The notes below the pieces were generated by a model. It searched no databases and was not told the DNA's origin. It saw only the letters and a program-made list of their open reading frames with translations. This document shows, one piece after another, positions 10,801-23,770 of a stretch of DNA of 64,000 nucleotides. The DNA is taken from the NCBI GenBank assembly GCA_014155875.1, contig JACEFZ010014453.1, positions 299,139 to 363,138 on the forward strand. Direction: 5' to 3'. Position 1 is the stretch's first letter; each line of letters begins with the position of its first letter. The DNA comes from Cepaea nemoralis. Lineage: Eukaryota; Mollusca; Gastropoda; Stylommatophora; Helicidae. A program made the translations under genes and the position numbers.

Positions 10801-11751
10801 TATGTTGCCATATCGTGTATTTATGTTTTCACAATATTTGTCTGTTAGTATGGCAAATCTGTCCCAATCTGCTCGTTTGTAATTCCAGCGGGGCAAGGGC
10901 TTTTGCTCCTGTGGAACATACTCCATATTCATTTCAAGCTTGATTGGTCTGTGGTCACTACCTGCTAATTGGTCCAGCACATGGCGATCGATTTTGTGGA
11001 GGATGTCTCCTGTGCAGAAAGCTAAGTCTGGAGTAGAAGTGGTAAGCCATCTTCTGGAGTAGAAGCTCGGTGTGTCATCCGCTTTGTTGAGTAGATGGAG
11101 ATTTGAGTCTATTTCCCAGTCCTCCAATTCATCTCCTCTTTTGTCAGTATCTGGGTATCCCCATCTTTCTGAACGGCTATTAAAGTCTCCGACAATAATG
11201 CAGTTTGTGTCAGTTATTTTCATGTTTGAGAGTGTAAGGTCCTTATCTGCTGGGCTATACAGATTGTAGATTCTTATTTTCACGTCCTTTATCATTATAT
11301 CAACACCTATAATTTCCGTTTGGTTGTTAGAGATCACAGATACTTCGCTGCAAGGTATTGTATTTCGTGTAAGTATTAGAACTCCTCCTTTGTGTCCTTC
11401 GCGGTCGAAACGTGTGGCCTGATATCCTCTGACTGAGAATTTGTGATTGGCGTTGAGGTGTGTCTCTTGAATGCATGCCACATCTATTCTATCTTTATGA
11501 AGACGCTGTGTTAGGGAGTCTTTCTTCTTGTAAACTCCTTCGGCATTCCACTGTAGTATGTTGAGTGTCCGGGGTATTTGGTCAATAGCTCTTAACCTAC
11601 TCCTCTGTGCCTTGACTCCACAGCACAGGGGAAGGTGACCACCAGTAGTCATGGGTGGACCCCCTCGAGGCAGGGGGCCCGGCACTATCACCGCCTGATG
11701 GGACTTCACAGGATTAGCACCATATCGATTAATTTTGATTTGTGACATCAT
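7900..11751 (-). CDS. LINE polyprotein: endonuclease, reverse transcriptase, RNase H
   Basis: The 1,283-residue protein mediates target-primed reverse transcription. An APE-type endonuclease occupies about residues 65-290, with LQWNAEG, IQETHL (catalytic Glu), VGDFNSRSERWG, TPDLAF and SDHRPIKL. The reverse transcriptase spans about residues 490-780, with YRPISLLSC, WIDLEKAFDKVW, GVPQGGVLSPTLF and the catalytic FADD near residue 728. RNase H spans about residues 1015-1150 with all four acidic positions: YTDGSA, FKAEVEAL, FTDAKSA and NEEADRLAKE. A C-terminal C-x-C...H...C cluster lies near 1224-1240. The start is the first of two Met codons, 390 bp from the element's 5' end. No frameshift or stop interrupts it, unlike copy 2. 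There is no upstream nucleic-acid-binding ORF. The neighbours are satellite DNA on both sides. Confidence 0.93.
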   Translation of the reverse strand: MMSQIKINRYGANPVKSHQAVIVPGPLPRGGPPMTTGGHLPLCCGVKAQRSRLRAIDQIPRTLNILQWNAEGVYKKKDSLTQRLHKDRIDVACIQETHLNANHKFSVRGYQATRFDREGHKGGVLILTRNTIPCSEVSVISNNQTEIIGVDIMIKDVKIRIYNLYSPADKDLTLSNMKITDTNCIIVGDFNSRSERWGYPDTDKRGDELEDWEIDSNLHLLNKADDTPSFYSRRWLTTSTPDLAFCTGDILHKIDRHVLDQLAGSDHRPIKLEMNMEYVPQEQKPLPRWNYKRADWDRFAILTDKYCENINTRYGNIKQMVESLNRAIIQAATESIPRGARKNYKPYWTEELQSLEDKVEDARKTAEREQTIEANISLKAISAKYKRTVNQTTRDCWREKTENLNFDRDGNKLWKLVKAMNNEGPRNKQITIKQGNALLTGKKAANALMEHYANANHIDITTEQKKAIKDKQIHHRNTETAAEYMMANLTMEEMEQAMNTLKKKKSPGKDGITNEMLIGLGTKAKKKLLAVLNNSWKRGIVPQAWKEAILIPVPKKGKDLEEPNGYRPISLLSCVGKLMERIINGRLTWHLEENKLLTPHQAGFRKYRSTEDQITYIAQEIEDAFQEKKHTLAVWIDLEKAFDKVWKEGLKVKLQNMHVCGKMYKWISHYLENRTARTKVQGQTSKMMLLEQGVPQGGVLSPTLFLAYINDITENFPARVHTSSFADDLAIWTSEEYISTANSRIQQALLALEDWSKSWLVKISEEKTTCTVFSLSNKTQQPKLVLNGKILRHEENPNYLGVTFDRRLTWKTQVEKNRTRARQRMAIMKKLAGTTWGADEKVLKKLYTGRVRPVLEYGIAAWATAAKSNFNKISRVQNQGMRIITGSLKTTPINELEKITCLQPMQDRRDSRAQQQAEKFRRLTDHPMYNRFNGFGKGRLKRSNFVETAKRRIRADPILNISTVKPIHNAHKFPAWRQQQLPEMIENIPGIEKKNTQHETERREITLNYIKEHYPSRNWTHAYTDGSAKNSIENGGGGILLNLKNGVKKTHSMATGKFSSNFKAEVEALKTAAEMLLMEENKEKQIAIFTDAKSAVSILKSNNSTELTDLRAALHGLCQKSKKVVIQWIPSHCSIPGNEEADRLAKEGGRLPQPDIDITYNEAKRLIKSTYRTKWESEHPGHQKDDAYYKLDRREQVAIFRLRTGHNRLKYHLFNKLKIGDTDECNCRTGKMTAKHLLQDCPTYAEQRKIFWPTPASFEDKLYGDINKLKLTAAYFNYIQVDI

Positions 11752-11761
11752 GAATTAAGTT

Positions 11762-11996
11762 ACGTTGCACTGCTTTGTCAAGCCTGTGGCTCAGTACATC
11801 CGATTTCGACAAGCATTTATTCGGGATGCTTTCCCTAGCCTTTGACTGTCCCCAGTCTACCTACAAGGCAGCAGGTTTCACGTTGCACTGCTTTGTCAAG
11901 CCTGTGGCTCAGTACATCCGATTTCGACAAGCATGTATTTGGGGTGCTTTCCCTAGCCTTTGACTGTCCCCAGTCTACCTACAAGGCAGCAGGTTT
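11762..11996 (-). repeat. Two 118-bp tandem units in LINE 5' UTR
   Basis: The sequence beginning ACGTTGCACTGCTTTGTC at 11762 is repeated at 11880 with a 118-bp period and few differences. Copy 2 has the same pair at 63410-63644. It lies immediately upstream of the LINE start codon, where monomer repeats act as promoter units in some other LINEs such as mouse L1. A promoter role here is inferred from position only. Confidence 0.88.
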
Positions 11997-12142
11997 GTGT
12001 GTCTCTTCGTCTGGTCCCTCTCCCTTGACCTGTCCGACATGGGTGGCCCTACCAGTAGCTGTGCTACCGTCGGCATAGCTCTTGGGGTCATTGGGACGCA
12101 CAAGCCCCTCTACCTCGTCACGGTGGACACACAGCAGAGGGG

Positions 12143-15100
12143 CTACATACAGTTTATATTGTTGTTGTTACTGGTGGTTTCTATATATAGTTTATATTGT
12201 TGTTACTGGTGGTTTCTACATACAGTTTATATTGTTGTTGTTACTGGTGGTTTCTATATATAGTTTATATTGTTGTTACTGGTGGTTTCTACATACAGTT
12301 TATATTGTTGTTGTTACTGGTGGTTTCTACATATAGTTTATATTGTTGTTGTTACTGGTGGTTTCTACATATAGTTTATATTGTTGTTGTTACTGGTGGT
12401 TTCTACATATAGTTTATATTGTTGTTGTTACTGGTGGTTTCTACATATAGTTTATATTGTTGTTGTTACTGGTGGTTTCTACATATAGTTTATATTGTTG
12501 TTACTGGTGGTTTCTACATACAGTTTATATTGTTGTTGTTACTGGTGGTTTCTACATACAGTTTATATTGTTGTTACTGGTGGTTTCTACATATAGTTTA
12601 TATTATTGTTGTTACTGGTGGTTTCTACATATAGTTTATATTATTGTTGTTACTGGTGGTTTCTACATATAGTTTATATTGTTGATGTTACTGGTGGTTT
12701 CTACATACAGTTTATATTGTTGTTACTGGTGGTTTCTACATATAGTTTATGTTGTTGTTGTTACTGGTGGTTTCTACATATAGTTTATATTGTTGTTGTT
12801 ACTGGTGGTGTCTACATACAGTTTATATTGTTGTTGTTACTGGTGGTTTCTACATACAGTTTATATTGTTGTTGTTACTGGTGGTTTCTACATATAGTTT
12901 ATATTGTTGTTACTGGTGGTTTCTACATACAGTTTATATTGTTGTTACTGGTGGTTTCTACATATAGTTTATATTATTGTTGTTACTGGTGGTTTCTACA
13001 TATAGTTTATATTGTTGTTACTGGTGGTTTCTATATATAGTTTATATTGTTGTTACTGGTGGTTTCTACATACAGTTTATATTGTTGTTGTTACTGGTGG
13101 TTTCTATATATAGTTTATATTGTTGTTACTGGTGGTTTCTACATACAGTTTATATTGTTGTTGTTACTGGTGGTTTCTACATACAGTTTATATTGTTGTT
13201 GTTACTGGTGGTTTCTACATACAGTTTATATTGTTGTTGTTACTGGTGGTTTCTACATACAGTTTATATTGTTGTTGTTACTGGTGGTTTCTACATACAG
13301 TTTATATTGTTGTTGTTACTGGTGGTTTCTATATATAGTTTATATTGTTGTTACTGGTGGTTTCTACATACAGTTTATATTGTTGTTGTTACTGGTGGTT
13401 TCTACATACAGTTTATATTGTTGTTGTTACTGGTGGTTTCTACATACAGTTTATATTGTTGTTGTTACTGGTGGTTTCTACATACAGTTTATATTGTTGT
13501 TGTTACTGGTGGTTTCTACATAGTTTATATTGTTGTTACTGGTGGTTTCTACATACAGTTTATATTGTTGTTACTGGTGGTTTCTACATATAGTTTATAT
13601 TGTTGTTGTTACTGGTGGTTTCTACATATAGTTTATATTGTTGTTGTTACTGGTGGTTTCTACATATAGTTTATATTGTTGTTGTTACTGGTGGTGTCTA
13701 CATACAGTTTATATTGTTGTTGTTACTGGTGGTGTCTACATATAGTTTATATTGTTGTTGTTACTGGTGGTGTCTACATACAGTTTATATTGTTGTTGTT
13801 ACTGGTGGTGTCTACATACAGTTTATATTGTTGTTGTTACTGGTGGTTTCTATATATAGTTTATATTGTTGTTACTGGTGGTTTCTACATACAGTTTATA
13901 TTGTTGTTGTTACTGGTGGTTTCTACATATAGTTTATATTGTTGTTGTTACTGGTGGTTTCTACATATAGTTTATATTGTTGTTGTTACTGGTGGTTTCT
14001 ACATATAGTTTATATTGTTGTTGTTACTGGTGGTGTCTACATACAGTTTATATTGTTGTTGTTACTGGTGGTTTCTACATATAGTTTATATTGTTGTTGT
14101 TACTGGTGGTTTCTACATACAGTTTATATTGTTGTTGTTACTGGTGGTTTCTACATACAGTTTATATTGTTGTTGTTACTGGTGGTTTCTACATATAGTT
14201 TATATTGTTGTTGTTACTGGTGGTTTCTACATACAGTTTATATTGTTGTTGTTACTGGTGGTTTCTACATATAGTTTATATTGTTGTTACTGGTGGTTTC
14301 TACATACAGTTTATATTGTTGTTGTTACTGGTGGTTTCTACATACAGTTTATATTGTTGTTGTTACTGGTGGTTTCTACATACAGTTTATATTGTTGTTG
14401 TTACTGGTGGTTTCTACATACAGTTTATATTGTTGTTGTTACTGGTGGTTTCTACATATAGTTTATATTGTTGTTGTTACTGGTGGTTTCTACATATAGT
14501 TTATATTGTTGTTGTTACTGGTGGTTTCTACATACAGTTTATATTGTTGTTGTTACTGGTGGTTTCTACATATAGTTTATATTGTTGTTACTGGTGGTTT
14601 CTACATACAGTTTATATTGTTGTTGTTACTGGTGGTTTCTACATATAGTTTATATTGTTGTTACTGGTGGTTTCTACATATAGTTTATATTGTTGTTGTT
14701 ACTGGTGGTTTCTACATATAGTTTGTATTGTTGTTGTTACTGGTGGTTTCTACATATAGTTTATATTGTTGTTGTTACTGGTGGTTTCTACATACAGTTT
14801 ATATTGTTGTTACTGGTGGTTTCTACATATAGTTTATATTGTTGTTGTTACTGGTGGTTTCTACATATAGTTTATATTGTTGTTGTTACTGGTGGTTTCT
14901 ACATATAGTTTATATTGTTGTTGTTACTGGTGGTGTCTACATACAGTTTATATTGTTGTTGTTACTGGTGGTTTCTACATATAGTTTATATTGTTGTTAC
15001 TGGTGGTTTCTACATACAGTTTATATTGTTGTTGTTACTGGTGGTTTCTACATACAGTTTATATTGTTGTTGTTACTGGTGGTTTCTACATATAGTTTAT

Positions 15101-18100
15101 ATTGTTGTTGTTACTGATGGTTTCTACATACAGTTTATATTGTTGTTACTGGTGGTTTCTACATATAGTTTATATTGTTGTTGTTACTGGTGGTTTCTAC
15201 ATACAGTTTATATTGTTGTTGTTACTGGTGGTTTCTACATATAGTTTATATTGTTGTTGTTACTGGTGGTTTCTACATACAGTTTATATTGTTGTTACTG
15301 GTGGTTTCTACATATAGTTTATATTGTTGTTGTTACTGGTGGTTTCTACATATAGTTTATATTGTTGTTGTTACTGGTGGTTTCTACATATAGTTTATAT
15401 TGTTGTTGTTACTGGTGGTGTCTACATACAGTTTATATTGTTGTTACTGGTGGTTTCTATATATAGTTTATATTGTTGTTACTGGTGGTTTCTACATACA
15501 GTTTATATTGTTGTTGTTACTGGTGGTTTCTACATATAGTTTATATTGTTGTTGTTACTGGTGGTTTCTACATATAGTTTATATTGTTGTTGTTACTGGT
15601 GGTTTCTACATACAGTTTATATTGTTGTTACTGGTGGTTTCTACTATATAGTTTATATTGTTGTTACTGGTGGTTTCTACATACAGTTTATATTGTTGTT
15701 GTTACTGGTGGTTTCTACATACAGTTTATATTGTTGTTGTTACTGGTGGTTTCTACATACAGTTTATATTGTTGTTGTTACTGGTGGTTTCTACATACAG
15801 TTTATATTGTTGTTGTTACTGGTGGTTTCTACATACAGTTTATATTGTTGTTGTTACTGGTGGTTTCTACATATAGTTTATATTGTTGTTGTTACTGGTG
15901 GTTTCTACATATAGTTTATATTGTTGTTACTGGTGGTTTCTACATATAGTTTATATTGTTGTTGTTACTGGTGGTTTCTACATATAGTTTATATTGTTGT
16001 TGTTACTGGTGGTTTCTACATACAGTTTATATTGTTGTTGTTACTGGTGGTTTCTACATACAGTTTATATTGTTGTTGTTACTGGTGGTTTCTACATACA
16101 GTTTATATTGTTGTTGTTACTGGTGGTTTCTACATATAGTTTATATTGTTGTTGTTACTGGTGGTTTCTACATATAGTTTATATTGTTGTTGTTACTGGT
16201 GGTTTCTACATACAGTTTATATTGTTGTTGTTACTGGTGGTTTCTACATATAGTTTATATTGTTGTTGTTACTGGTGGTTTCTACATACAGTTTATATTG
16301 TTGTTGTTACTGGTGGTTTCTACATACAGTTTATATTGTTGTTGTTACTGGTGGTTTCTACATACAGTTTATATTGTTGTTGTTACTGGTGGTTTCTACA
16401 TAAGTTTATATTGTTGTTACTGGTGGTTTCTACATACAGTTTATATTGTTGTTGTTACTGGTGGTTTCTACATACAGTTTATATTGTTGTTGTTACTGGT
16501 GGTTTCTACATACAGTTTATATTGTTGTTGTTACTGGTGGTTTCTACATATAGTTTATATTGTTGTTGTTACTGGTGGTTTCTACATACAGTTTATATTG
16601 TTGTTGTTACTGGTGGTTTCTACATACAGTTTATATTGTTGTTGTTACTGGTGGTTTCTACATATAGTTTATATTGTTGTTACTGGTGGTTTCTACATAC
16701 AGTTTATATTGTTGTTGTTACTGGTGGTTTCTACATATAGTTTATATTGTTGTTACTGGTGGTTTCTACATATAGTTTATATTGTTGTTGTTACTGGTGG
16801 TTTCTACATATAGTTTATATTGTTGTTGTTACTGGTGGTTTCTACATATAGTTTATATTGTTGTTGTTACTGGTGGTTTCTACATACAGTTTATATTGTT
16901 GTTACTGGTGGTTTCTACATATAGTTTATATTGTTGTTGTTACTGGTGGTTTCTACATATAGTTTATATTGTTGTTGTTACTGGTGGTTTCTACATATAG
17001 TTTATATTGTTGTTGTTACTGGTGGTTTCTACATATAGTTTATATTGTTGTTACTGGTGGTTTCTACATATAGTTTATATTGTTGTTGTTACTGGTGGTT
17101 TCTACATATAGTTTATATTGTTGTTGTTACTGGTGGTTTCTACATATAGTTTATATTGTTGTTGTTACTGGTGGTTTCTACATATAGTTTATATTGTTGT
17201 TGTTACTGATGGTTTCTACATACAGTTTATATTGTTGTTGTTACTGGTGGTTTCTACATATAGTTTATATTGTTGTTGTTACTGGTGGTTTCTACATATA
17301 GTTTATATTGTTGTTGTTACTGGTGGTTTCTACATATAGTTTATATTGTTGTTGTTACTGGTGGTTTCTACATATAGTTTATATTGTTGTTACTGGTGGT
17401 TTCTACATATAGTTTATATTGTTGTTGTTACTGGTGGTTTCTACATATAGTTTATATTGTTGTTGTTACTGGTGGTTTCTACATATAGTTTATATTGTTG
17501 TTGTTACTGGTGGTTTCTACATACAGTTTATATTGTTGTTGTTACTGGTGGTTTCTACATATAGTTTATATTGTTGTTGTTACTGGTGGTTTCTACATAC
17601 AGTTTATATTGTTGTTGTTACTGGTGGTTTCTACATACAGTTTATATTGTTGTTGTTACTGGTGGTTTCTACATATAGTTTATATTGTTGTTGTTACTGG
17701 TGGTTTCTACATACAGTTTATATTGTTGTTACTGGTGGTTTCTACATATAGTTTATATTGTTGTTGTTACTGGTGGTTTCTACATACAGTTTATATTGTT
17801 GTTGTTACTGGTGGTTTCTACATACAGTTTATATTGTTGTTGTTACTGGTGGTTTCTACATATAGTTTATATTGTTGTTACTGGTGGTTTCTACATACAG
17901 TTTATATTGTTGTTGTTACTGGTGGTTTCTACATACTAGTTTATATTGTTGTTACTGGTGGTTTCTACATATAGTTTATATTGTTGTTGTTACTGGTGGT
18001 TTCTACATATAGTTTATATTGTTGTTGTTACTGGTGGTTTCTACATATAGTTTATATTGTTGTTGTTACTGGTGGTTTCTACATACAGTTTATATTGTTG

Positions 18101-21100
18101 TTGTTACTGGTGGTTTCTACATATAGTTTATATTGTTGTTGTTACTGGTGGTTTCTACATACAGTTTATATTGTTGTTGTTACTGGTGGTTTCTACATAC
18201 AGTTTATATTGTTGTTGTTACTGGTGGTTTCTACATACAGTTTATATTGTTGTTGTTACTGGTGGTTTCTACATACAGTTTATATTGTTGTTGTTACTGG
18301 TGGTTTCTACATATAGTTTATATTGTTGTTGTTACTGGTGGTTTCTACATACAGTTTATATTGTTGTTGTTACTGGTGGTTTCTACATATAGTTTATATT
18401 GTTGTTGTTACTGGTGGTTTCTACATATAGTTTATATTGTTGTTGTTACTGGTGGTTTCTACATACAGTTTATATTGTTGTTGTTACTGGTGGTTTCTAC
18501 ATATAGTTTATATTGTTGTTACTGGTGGTTTCTACATATAGTTTATATTGTTGTTACTGGTGGTTTCTACATATAGTTTATATTGTTGTTGTTACTGGTG
18601 GTTTCTACATATAGTTTATATTGTTGTTGTTACTGGTGGTTTCTACATATAGTTTATATTGTTGTTGTTACTGGTGGTTTCTACATATAGTTTATATTGT
18701 TGTTGTTACTGGTGGTTTCTACATACAGTTTATATTGTTGTTGTTACTGGTGGTTTCTACATATAGTTTATATTGTTGTTGTTACTGGTGGTTTCTACAT
18801 ACAGTTTATATTGTTGTTGTTACTGATGGTTTCTACATACAGTTTATATTGTTGTTACTGGTGGTTTCTACATATAGTTTATATTGTTGTTGTTACTGGT
18901 GGTTTCTACATACAGTTTATATTGTTGTTGTTACTGATGGTTTCTACATACAGTTTATATTGTTGTTACTGGTGGTTTCTACATATAGTTTATATTGTTG
19001 TTGTTACTGGTGGTTTCTACATATAGTTTATATTATTGTTGTTACTGATGGTTTCTACATACAGTTTATATTGTTGTTGTTACTGGTGGTTTCTACATAC
19101 AGTTTATATTGTTGTTGTTACTGGTGGTTTCTACATACAGTTTATATTGTTGTTGTTACTGGTGGTTTCTACATATAGTTTATATTGTTGTTACTGGTGG
19201 TTTCTACATATAGTTTATATTGTTGTTGTTACTGGTGGTTTCTACATATAGTTTATATTGTTGTTACTGGTGGTTTCTACATATAGTTTATATTGTTGTT
19301 GTTACTGGTGGTTTCTACATACAGTTTATATTGTTGTTGTTACTGGTGGTTTCTACATACAGTTTATATTGTTGTTGTTACTGGTGGTTTCTACATACAG
19401 TTTATATTGTTGTTGTTACTGGTGGTTTCTATATATAGTTTATATTGTTGTTACTGGTGGTTTCTACATATAGTTTATATTATTGTTGTTACTGGTGGTT
19501 TCTACATACAGTTTATATTGTTGTTGTTACTGGTGGTTTCTATATATAGTTTATATTGTTGTTGTTACTGGTGGTTTCTATATATAGTTTATATTGTTGT
19601 TACTGGTGGTTTCTACATATAGTTTGTATTGTTGTTGTTACTGGTGGTTTCTACATACAGTTTATATTGTTGTTGTTACTGGTGGTTTCTACATATATTT
19701 ATATTGTTGTTGTTACTGGTGGTTTCTACATACAGTTTATATTGTTGTTACTGGTGGTTTCTACATACAGTTTATATTGTTGTTACTGGTGGTTTCTACA
19801 TACAGTTTATATTGTTGTTACTGGTGGTTTCTACATACAGTTTATATTGTTGTTGTTACTGGTGGTTTCTACATATAGTTTATATTGTTGTTGTTACTGA
19901 TGGTTTCTACATATAGTTTATATTATTGTTGTTACTGGTGGTTTCTACATACAGTTTATATTGTTGTTGTTACTGGTGGTTTCTACATACAGTTTATATT
20001 GTTGTTGTTACTGGTGGTTTCTACATACAGTTTATATTGTTGTTGTTACTGGTGGTTTCTATATATAGTTTATATTGTTGTTACTGGTGGTTTCTACATA
20101 TAGTTTATATTATTGTTGTTTACTGGTGGTTTCTACATACAGTTTATATTGTTGTTGTTACTGGTGGTTTCTATATATAGTTTATATTGTTGTTGTTACT
20201 GGTGGTTTCTATATATAGTTTATATTGTTGTTACTGGTGGTTTCTACATACAGTTTATATTGTTGTTGTTACTGGTGGTTTCTACATACAGTTTATATTG
20301 TTGTTGTTACTGGTGGTTTCTATATATAGTTTATATTGTTGTTACTGGTGGTTTCTACATATAGTTTATATTATTGTTGTTACTGATGGTGTCTACATAC
20401 AGTTTATATTGTTGTTGTTACTGGTGGTTTCTACATATAGTTTATATTGTTGTTGTTACTGGTGGTTTCTACATACAGTTTATATTGTTGTTGTTACTGG
20501 TGGTTTCTACATACAGTTTATATTGTTGTTGTTACTGGTGGTTTCTACATATAGTTTATATTGTTGTTGTTACTGGTGGTTTCTACATATAGTTTATATT
20601 GTTGTTGTTACTGGTGGTTTCTACATATAGTTTATATTGTTGTTACTGGTGGTTTCTACATACAGTTTATATTGTTGTTACTGGTGGTTTCTACATACAG
20701 TTTATATTGTTGTTGTTACTGGTGGTTTCTACATACAGTTTATATTGTTGTTGTTACTGGTGGTTTCTACATATAGTTTATATTGTTGTTGTTACTGATG
20801 GTTTCTACATACAGTTTATATTGTTGTTACTGGTGGTTTCTACATACAGTTTATATTGTTGTTGTTACTGGTGGTTTCTACATACAGTTTATATTGTTGT
20901 TGTTACTGGTGGTTTCTACATACAGTTTATATTGTTGTTGTTACTGGTGGTTTCTACATACAGTTTATATTGTTGTTGTTACTGGTGGTTTCTACATATA
21001 GTTTATATTGTTGTTGTTACTGGTGGTTTCTACATATAGTTTATATTGTTGTTGTTACTGATGGTTTCTACATACAGTTTATATTGTTGTTGTTACTGGT

Positions 21101-23137
21101 GGTTTCTACATACAGTTTATATTGTTGTTGTTACTGGTGGTTTCTACATATAGTTTATATTGTTGTTGTTACTGGTGGTTTCTACATACAGTTTATATTG
21201 TTGTTGTTACTGGTGGTTTCTACATATAGTTTATATTGTTGTTGTTACTGGTGGTTTCTACATACAGTTTATATTGTTGTTACTGGTGGTTTCTACATAT
21301 AGTTTATATTGTTGTTACTGGTGGTTTCTATATACAGTTTATATTGTTGTTGTTACTGGTGGTTTCTACATATAGTTTATATTGTTGTTGTTACTGGTGG
21401 TTTCTACATATAGTTTATATTGTTGTTGTTACTGGTGGTTTCTACATACAGTTTATATTGTTGTTGTTACTGGTGGTTTCTACATATAGTTTATATTGTT
21501 GTTACTGGTGGTTTCTACATATAGTTTATATTGTTGTTGTTACTGGTGGTTTCTACATATAGTTTATATTGTTGTTGTTACTGGTGGTTTCTACATACAG
21601 TTTATATTGTTGTTGTTACTGGTGGTTTCTACATACAGTTTATATTGTTGTTACTGGTGGTTTCTACATACAGTTTATATTGTTGTTACTGGTGGTTTCT
21701 ACATACAGTTTATATTGTTGTTGTTACTGGTGGTTTCTACATACAGTTTATATTGTTGTTGTTACTGGTGGTTTCTACATACAGTTTATATTGTTGTTGT
21801 TACTGGTGGTTTCTACATACAGTTTATATTGTTGTTACTGGTGGTTTCTACATACAGTTTATATTGTTGTTACTGGTGGTTTCTACATACAGTTTATATT
21901 GTTGTTGTTACTGGTGGTTTCTACATACAGTTTATATTGTTGTTACTGGTGGTTTCTACATACAGTTTATATTGTTGTTGTTACTGGTGGTTTCTACATA
22001 TAGTTTATATTGTTGTTACTGGTGGTTTCTATATACAGTTTATATTGTTGTTGTTACTGGTGGTTTCTACATACAGTTTATATTGTTGTTACTGGTGGTT
22101 TCTACATACAGTTTATATTGTTGTTACTGGTGGTTTCTACATACAGTTTATATTGTTGTTGTTACTGGTGGTTTCTACATAGTTTATATTGTTGTTGTTA
22201 CTGGTGGTTTCTACATATAGTTTATATTGTTGTTGTTACTGGTGGTTTCTACATATAGTTTATATTGTTGTTGTTACTGGTGGTTTCTACATATAGTTTA
22301 TATTGTTGTTGTTACTGGTGGTTTCTACATACAGTTTATATTGTTGTTGTTACTGGTGGTTTCTACATATAGTTTATATTGTTGTTACTGGTGGTTTCTA
22401 CATATAGTTTATATTGTTGTTACTGGTGGTTTCTACATATAGTTTATATTGTTGTTGTTACTGGTGGTTTCTACATATAGTTTATATTGTTGTTGTTACT
22501 GGTGGTTTCTACATACAGTTTATATTGTTTTTGTTACTGGTGGTTTCTACATATAGTTTATATTGTTGTTGTTACTGGTGGTTTCTACATATAGTTTATA
22601 TTGTTGTTGTTACTGGTGGTTTCTACATATAGTTTATATTGTTGTTGTTACTGGTGGTTTCTACATAGTTTATAATGTTGTTGTTACTGGTGGTTTCTAC
22701 ATATAGTTTATATTGTTGTTGTTACTGGTGGTTTCTACATACAGTTTATATTGTTGTTACTGGTGGTTTCTACATATAGTTTATATTGTTGTTGTTACTG
22801 GTGGTTTCTACATACAGTTTATATTGTTGTTACTGGTGGTTTCTACATACAGTTTATATTGTTGTTGTTACTGGTGGTTTCTACATACAGTTTATATTGT
22901 TGTTGTTACTGGTGGTTTCTACATACAGTTTATATTGTTGTTGTTACTGGTGGTTTCTACATACAGTTTATATTGTTGTTGTTACTGGTGGTTTCTACAT
23001 ACAGTTTATATTGTTGTTGTTACTGGTGGTTTCTACATACAGTTTATATTGTTGTTGTTACTGGTGGTTTCTACATACAGTTTATATTGTTGTTGTTACT
23101 GGTGGTTTCTACATACAGTTTATATTGTTGTTGTTAC
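12143..23137 (+). repeat. 35/38-bp intronic minisatellite, distal block
   Basis: The 4571-7052 array continues beyond the LINE. About 295 units cover 11 kb. Most are 38-bp units with TTG three times. T-type units (CATATAG) are frequent, and a TATATATAG subtype and GTGTC variants recur in clusters, which suggests segmental amplification. The array ends abruptly at 23137, where a 30-bp repeat begins. The many forward open frames are by-products of the repeat (see rejected items). Confidence 0.97.
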
Positions 23138-23138
23138 T

Positions 23139-23770
23139 TTTGTTCTGGACACATGACAGACACAATAGAGGATTATGGACACATGACAGACACAATAGAG
23201 GATTATGGACACATGACAGACATGATAGAGGATTATAGACACATGACAGACACAATAGAGGATTATGGACACATGACAGACACAATAGAGGATTATGGAC
23301 ACATGACAGACACAATAGAGGGTTGTGGACACATGACAGACACAATAGAGGGTTCTGGACATACGACAGACACAATAGAGGATTATGGACACATGACAGA
23401 CACAATAGAGGATTATGGACACATGACAGACACAATAGAGGATTATGGACACATGACAGACATGATAGAGGATTATAGACACATGACAGACACAATAGAG
23501 GATTATGGACACATGACAGACACAATAGAGGATTATGGACACATGACAGACACAATAGAGGGTTGTGGACACATGACAGACACAATAGAGGGTTCTGGAC
23601 ATACGACAGACACAATAGAGGATTATGGACACATGACAGACACGATAGAGGATTATAGACACATGACAGACACAATAGAGGATTATGGACACATGACAGA
23701 CACAATAGAGGGTTCTGGACACATGACAGACACAATAGAGGGTTCTGGACATACGACAGACACAGATACA
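23139..23770 (+). repeat. 30-bp minisatellite with 240-bp higher-order period
   Basis: About 21 units of a 30-bp repeat (core GACACATGACAGACACAATA) abut the 38-bp array without spacer. Variant units (CATGATAGAG, GGGTTGTGG, GGGTTCTGGACATACG) recur in the same order after 240 bp, for instance 23221 versus 23461, so eight-unit blocks were duplicated. The unit length is a multiple of three, so open frames on both strands are expected and not evidence of coding. Confidence 0.95.

Larger units (their letters stand above)
7053..12142 (-). mobile_element. Full-length LINE copy 1 (APE-RT-RNase H, I/Nimb-like), open frame
   Basis: This 5,090-bp element lies in minus orientation. Its 5' end is at 12142 (CCCCTCTGCTGTGTGTCC on the minus strand) and its 3' end is a (GAA)n tail at 7053-7065. 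It is flanked by a 13-bp target-site duplication CTACATACAGTTT (7040-7052 and 12143-12155), which is part of the minisatellite unit. The order is 5' UTR with two 118-bp tandem units, one 1,283-residue ORF, then a 3' UTR with four 103-bp units. The second copy at 43001-63790 has the same two ends, so both are full length. RNase H downstream of RT places it in the I-like group; the exact clade is uncertain. No separate ORF1 (gag-like) is present. The intact ORF suggests recent, possibly current, competence. Confidence 0.93.
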
